Of a stretch of DNA of 37,988 bases, positions 35,963-37,988 are shown piece by piece; position 1 is the first letter of the stretch, and each line of letters opens with the position of its first letter. The stretch is taken from the IMG/VR virus record IMGVR_UViG_3300031999_000093, positions 1-37,988 of that record. One strand, written 5' to 3'. The notes under the pieces are model-generated. The model saw only the letters and a list, made by a program, of their open reading frames with translations. It did not search any database and was not told where the DNA came from. Both the position numbers and the translations under genes were made by a program. The DNA comes from a virus.

Positions 35963-36772
35963 ATGAAATCTTTCAACGACATATCCAACATCAACGGCAC
36001 CTGGCCGACGGCAAGTCCGAAGAACTGCTCGGGAGCGGGTGCAACCGATGGCACGCCCGCGATCGCCGAGTGGGTCGCCAACTTCTGGGGGTTCGTGCAG
36101 GACCTCATGGAGCGCGCCGCGCTCACTCCCTCGGGAATTCTGGAAGCCTACGCGGCGGAGACCGGTGCGCTGCCCTTGGGTGGGACCTCCACCCAGATAC
36201 GCACGGCCATGCAGATGGCCTTCGGCTCACCCGGCGAGCTCGTGCTGTGGTGCCGCTCGCAGGCACCGGCCACGGTCGGCGCGCGCATCCTGCTCCTCCA
36301 GGGGCAGACCTTCACCATCACGTCGTACAAGGACCTCGTGGCGGCAACTTACTGCGGGGACGGCGTGAACAACACGGCGGGCGTCCCGTTCTACAAGTCC
36401 ACGGACTCGGGCGGCGTGACGCGCTCGACGACCGGCACGTACTTCACCCTCCCCGATGCTCGCGGGGTGACGATCCGTGGCATCGACATCGGCGCCACGC
36501 GCGACCCGCAGGGAGCCACGCGCGGAGGCGGCACGCCGAACGGGAGCATCCAGCAGTTTGCTATGCAGGGGCACTGGCATGAATCATGGGATACCTCTTC
36601 AGGCGGCACTCTCGTCGCCCTCGGTGCAGCCGGCAGCAAAACTTCGCGAACGTCTCTCTGCACATTGGATGTCGTGGGTGCTCCAAAGAGCGACGGCAGC
36701 AATGGCACCCCGGTCATATCCAGCGAGACCCGCATGTGGAACCTTGCCACCTACATCGGCATCCGCTACTAA
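35963..36772 (+). CDS. Tail fibre protein with phage tail collar domain (269 aa)
   Basis: GGAGGAG precedes the ATG. The N-terminal part (SFNDISNINGTWPTASPKNC, then AEWVANFWGFVQDLMERA) is helical and likely attaches to the baseplate. The C-terminal collar motif is clear: TYFTLPDARGVTIRGIDIG, then QGHWHESW and the end SETRMWNLATYIGIRY, typical of tail collar fibres. It would bind the host receptor. It is the main fibre after the gp48-like gene. Confidence 0.85.
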   Translation: MKSFNDISNINGTWPTASPKNCSGAGATDGTPAIAEWVANFWGFVQDLMERAALTPSGILEAYAAETGALPLGGTSTQIRTAMQMAFGSPGELVLWCRSQAPATVGARILLLQGQTFTITSYKDLVAATYCGDGVNNTAGVPFYKSTDSGGVTRSTTGTYFTLPDARGVTIRGIDIGATRDPQGATRGGGTPNGSIQQFAMQGHWHESWDTSSGGTLVALGAAGSKTSRTSLCTLDVVGAPKSDGSNGTPVISSETRMWNLATYIGIRY

Positions 36773-36784
36773 AAGGAGGCGCAG

Positions 36785-36892
36785 ATGAAACGATTCGGGC
36801 ATTCCGTGAAACGATCCAGGGCATTTGTGAGACATCCCAGGGCAATCGCGAAACGAATCGCGTCTGGCATGAAACAAGGAGGCTCTCTGTGA
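36785..36892 (+). CDS. Cationic heptad-repeat micro-protein (35 aa)
   Basis: AAAAGGAGGCGC precedes the ATG at a good spacing, better than many longer genes here. The peptide begins MKRFGHSVKRSRAFVRHPRA and ends IAKRIASGMKQGGSL. Each seven residues start with Lys or Arg, and with few acidic residues it is strongly positive, potentially amphipathic. The stop overlaps the next start (GTGA). It is encoded by five 21-bp repeats. Function unknown. Confidence 0.55.
   Translation: MKRFGHSVKRSRAFVRHPRAIAKRIASGMKQGGSL
36786..36889 (+). repeat. Five degenerate 21-bp repeats (TGAAACGA...GGGCA) upstream of the last gene
   Basis: Units begin at 36786, 36807, 36828, 36849 and 36870. Each starts with TGAAAC, TGAGAC or CGAAAC; units 2 and 3 share CCAGGGCA. 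The last unit has turned into a ribosome-binding site (AAGGAGG) and the GTG start of the next gene. Each unit encodes seven residues of the micro-protein. Confidence 0.75.
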
Positions 36893-37710
36893 AAACCATC
36901 TTCCACGCAAACATCGACGGCTTCGAGATCGTGCTCGGCTTCGGGGAGGCCTTCGGGCTCATCGACCCCGTGGCCACGGCGATCAAGATCGAACCTCTCA
37001 TCAAGGCGCTGCCCGAACAGCTCCAGATGAACGCGCTGAACGCGCAGATAAACGCCACGCGACAGTCCGCCATGCAGGCGCTGGGACTCGCGGAAGGCGC
37101 ACGGCAACGCAAGGACGCCCCTGCCATGACCCGGCAGAACGCCGAGTACCAGGCGAAGCTCATGGAGATCGCGGAGCTGGAGAAGCAGCTCCCCGATCGC
37201 ATCAGGGCCTTCGAAGCGGCGCGCTCGTGCATCACCACGGAGAACGCGGCCTACATGCATCCCCCGCAGGGCGAGGACTTGATCGACGATGCGCAGGCGG
37301 CGTCACTCGCCCAGAAGCACGCCCTCCGTGGCGACGGGCAGCAGCTCCTCATGACCGGGGAGTACGTGACCGACCTCCGGGGACGGGATTTCTGGATCCC
37401 GGGGCCTCCGTGGCAGCACATGCAGATCGACAAACTGGGCGAGAACATGCCGGCCGAGGCGCTCGCACCCGACCAGCTCACGGATGCCCAGCGCGAGGAG
37501 ATCGCCGTCCAGAACGAGACCGACCGCGTGGCCAGTTTGACCCCCGAGGAACGCGCGGCGGAGATCGATCGTGTGAAGGCCCAGACCCTGGGGCAGGCCG
37601 CGCAGAAGCGCAGCGAGCTTGAGATCGCGGGGGATACGAAGGCGCTGGCGAAGTCGCAGGCGCAGTATCAGGAGGCGCTGGCGGGGATCGCGGCGAAGTA
37701 CGGGGCATAA
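36889..37710 (+). CDS. Protein of unknown function after the tail fibre (273 aa), possible fibre chaperone
   Basis: GTG 36889 with AAGGAGG at 6 bp spacing; in-frame upstream codons back to 36586 run through the fibre gene and are not used. The start is strand-rich (KTIFHANIDGFEIVLGFGEA), then long helices with coiled-coil character (LEKQLPDRIRAFEAARSC, EERAAEIDRVKAQTLGQAAQ). A central GEYVTDLRGRDFWIPGPPWQ may be a small binding element. In many phages the gene after the fibre encodes an assembly chaperone; that is the likely role, unproven. No signal peptide. Confidence 0.6.
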   Translation: MKTIFHANIDGFEIVLGFGEAFGLIDPVATAIKIEPLIKALPEQLQMNALNAQINATRQSAMQALGLAEGARQRKDAPAMTRQNAEYQAKLMEIAELEKQLPDRIRAFEAARSCITTENAAYMHPPQGEDLIDDAQAASLAQKHALRGDGQQLLMTGEYVTDLRGRDFWIPGPPWQHMQIDKLGENMPAEALAPDQLTDAQREEIAVQNETDRVASLTPEERAAEIDRVKAQTLGQAAQKRSELEIAGDTKALAKSQAQYQEALAGIAAKYGA

Positions 37711-37714
37711 AAAA

Positions 37715-37751
37715 AGCCCGGCTCACCACCGGGCTCAGGGACGAAAGTCCC
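37715..37751 (+). terminator. Two GC-rich hairpins after the last structural gene
   Basis: AGCCCGG (37715-37721) pairs with CCGGGCT (37729-37735). Next GGGAC-GAAA-GTCCC forms a second stem (37738-37751). There is an A5 run before the first stem, which makes it a terminator for the minus strand, and no T run after it on the plus strand. Confidence 0.75.
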
Positions 37752-37764
37752 GCTCTCTCACCGA

Positions 37765-37788
37765 GGGGGGCGCAAGCCCCCCGTTTTT
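37765..37788 (+). terminator. Strong intrinsic terminator
   Basis: GGGGGGC-GCAA-GCCCCCC followed by GTTTTTAT: a 7-bp GC stem, a GNRA tetraloop and T5. It ends the tail operon. The minus-strand gene at the right edge ends in the same sequence, and together with the first hairpin this region stops transcription from both sides. Confidence 0.9.
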
Positions 37789-37988
37789 ATAGAATTGCGT
37801 CTGCTTCGAGAATGGCAACTATACGTGAAGTTGCGAATATTTTAACAACGTCCTCCCACTTCGCACCCTTACCGGAATAATTACCAACAATAAGGGAACA
37901 TATCTTTTCTGGACCAAAATTTGATCCGGCTATTTTTATCTGTCTTAATATGGCAGGAAAGTCATCTGAGACGCGAGGCTTCAATTCA
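37787..37988 (-). CDS. C-terminal part of an AT-rich leftward gene at the right edge, unknown
   Basis: Open from the stop at 37787 to the edge; a TTG at 37984 could be a start, but the frame stays open beyond. Residues read SDDFPAILRQIKIAGSNFGP, then KICSLIVGNYSGKGAKWEDV and VKIFATSRIVAILEADAIL. Base composition is much more AT-rich than in the tail genes. It may be a moron (accessory gene) or the next host gene. No family is recognised. Confidence 0.5.
   Translation of the reverse strand, partial: ELKPRVSDDFPAILRQIKIAGSNFGPEKICSLIVGNYSGKGAKWEDVVKIFATSRIVAILEADAIL

Noticed and set aside
1-37988. tRNA, rRNA, CRISPR or defence island genes
   Set aside because: I looked for cloverleaf-like and conserved RNA sequences and typical defence domains and saw none that I can support.

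Overview
The window is most of a temperate, contractile-tailed phage (a myovirus), either a prophage or a phage contig. The structural core has GC-rich codon use (high G+C at third positions). The host is most likely a GC-rich Gram-negative bacterium, because the phage carries two lipoproteins with lipoboxes and a spanin-like gene pair, which need an outer membrane. I cannot name the host genus. I saw no host housekeeping gene, tRNA or rRNA. The left edge cuts a DNA methyltransferase. The right edge probably cuts an AT-rich leftward gene.

Layout. (1) 1-2435, minus strand: an overlapping early operon with a D12-class adenine methyltransferase, two small unknowns, an HNH-type endonuclease, an excisionase-like HTH protein and three ribbon-helix-helix (RHH)-like proteins. 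(2) 2436-2582: a divergent promoter region with two near-consensus sigma70 promoters. Both carry GGG(T) boxes at exact 11-bp spacing. (3) 2583-4904, plus strand: two more RHH-like proteins, a lipoprotein and a tyrosine integrase. (4) 4905-5324: a non-coding region dense in GTAAG/CTTAC, probably a site region such as attP. (5) 5325-11882: a GpZ-like protein, small terminase, LAGLIDADG endonuclease, large terminase (lambda GpA type), a gpW-like protein and the portal. (6) 11928-18385: an unusual insert between portal and prohead protease, with a GIY-YIG endonuclease, lysis genes (C39-like peptidase, holin-like, two long overprinted spanin-like frames) and fibre/adhesin-like virion genes. (7) 18561-22282: lambda-type protease with nested scaffold, decoration and major capsid genes, then a terminator. 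(8) 22327-37710: neck genes and a Mu-like tail module in Mu order (gp37/38-like, sheath, tube, chaperone with -1 extension, tape measure, gp43-48-like, collar fibre), ending in strong terminators.

The phage is thus a lambda-type head joined to a Mu-type contractile tail. The most striking signals are these. A 20-bp palindrome, ATAC-N3-GTGCAC-N3-GTAT, occurs four times, each just upstream of a virion transcription unit, and at two of them the start codon lies where a leaderless message would begin. Five RHH-like regulators surround the phased operators. Four homing-endonuclease-like genes of three or four families sit at ATGA gene junctions. A seven-bladed propeller-like repeat is inserted in the gp48-like protein. 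Two spanin-like frames overlap for about 500 bp.
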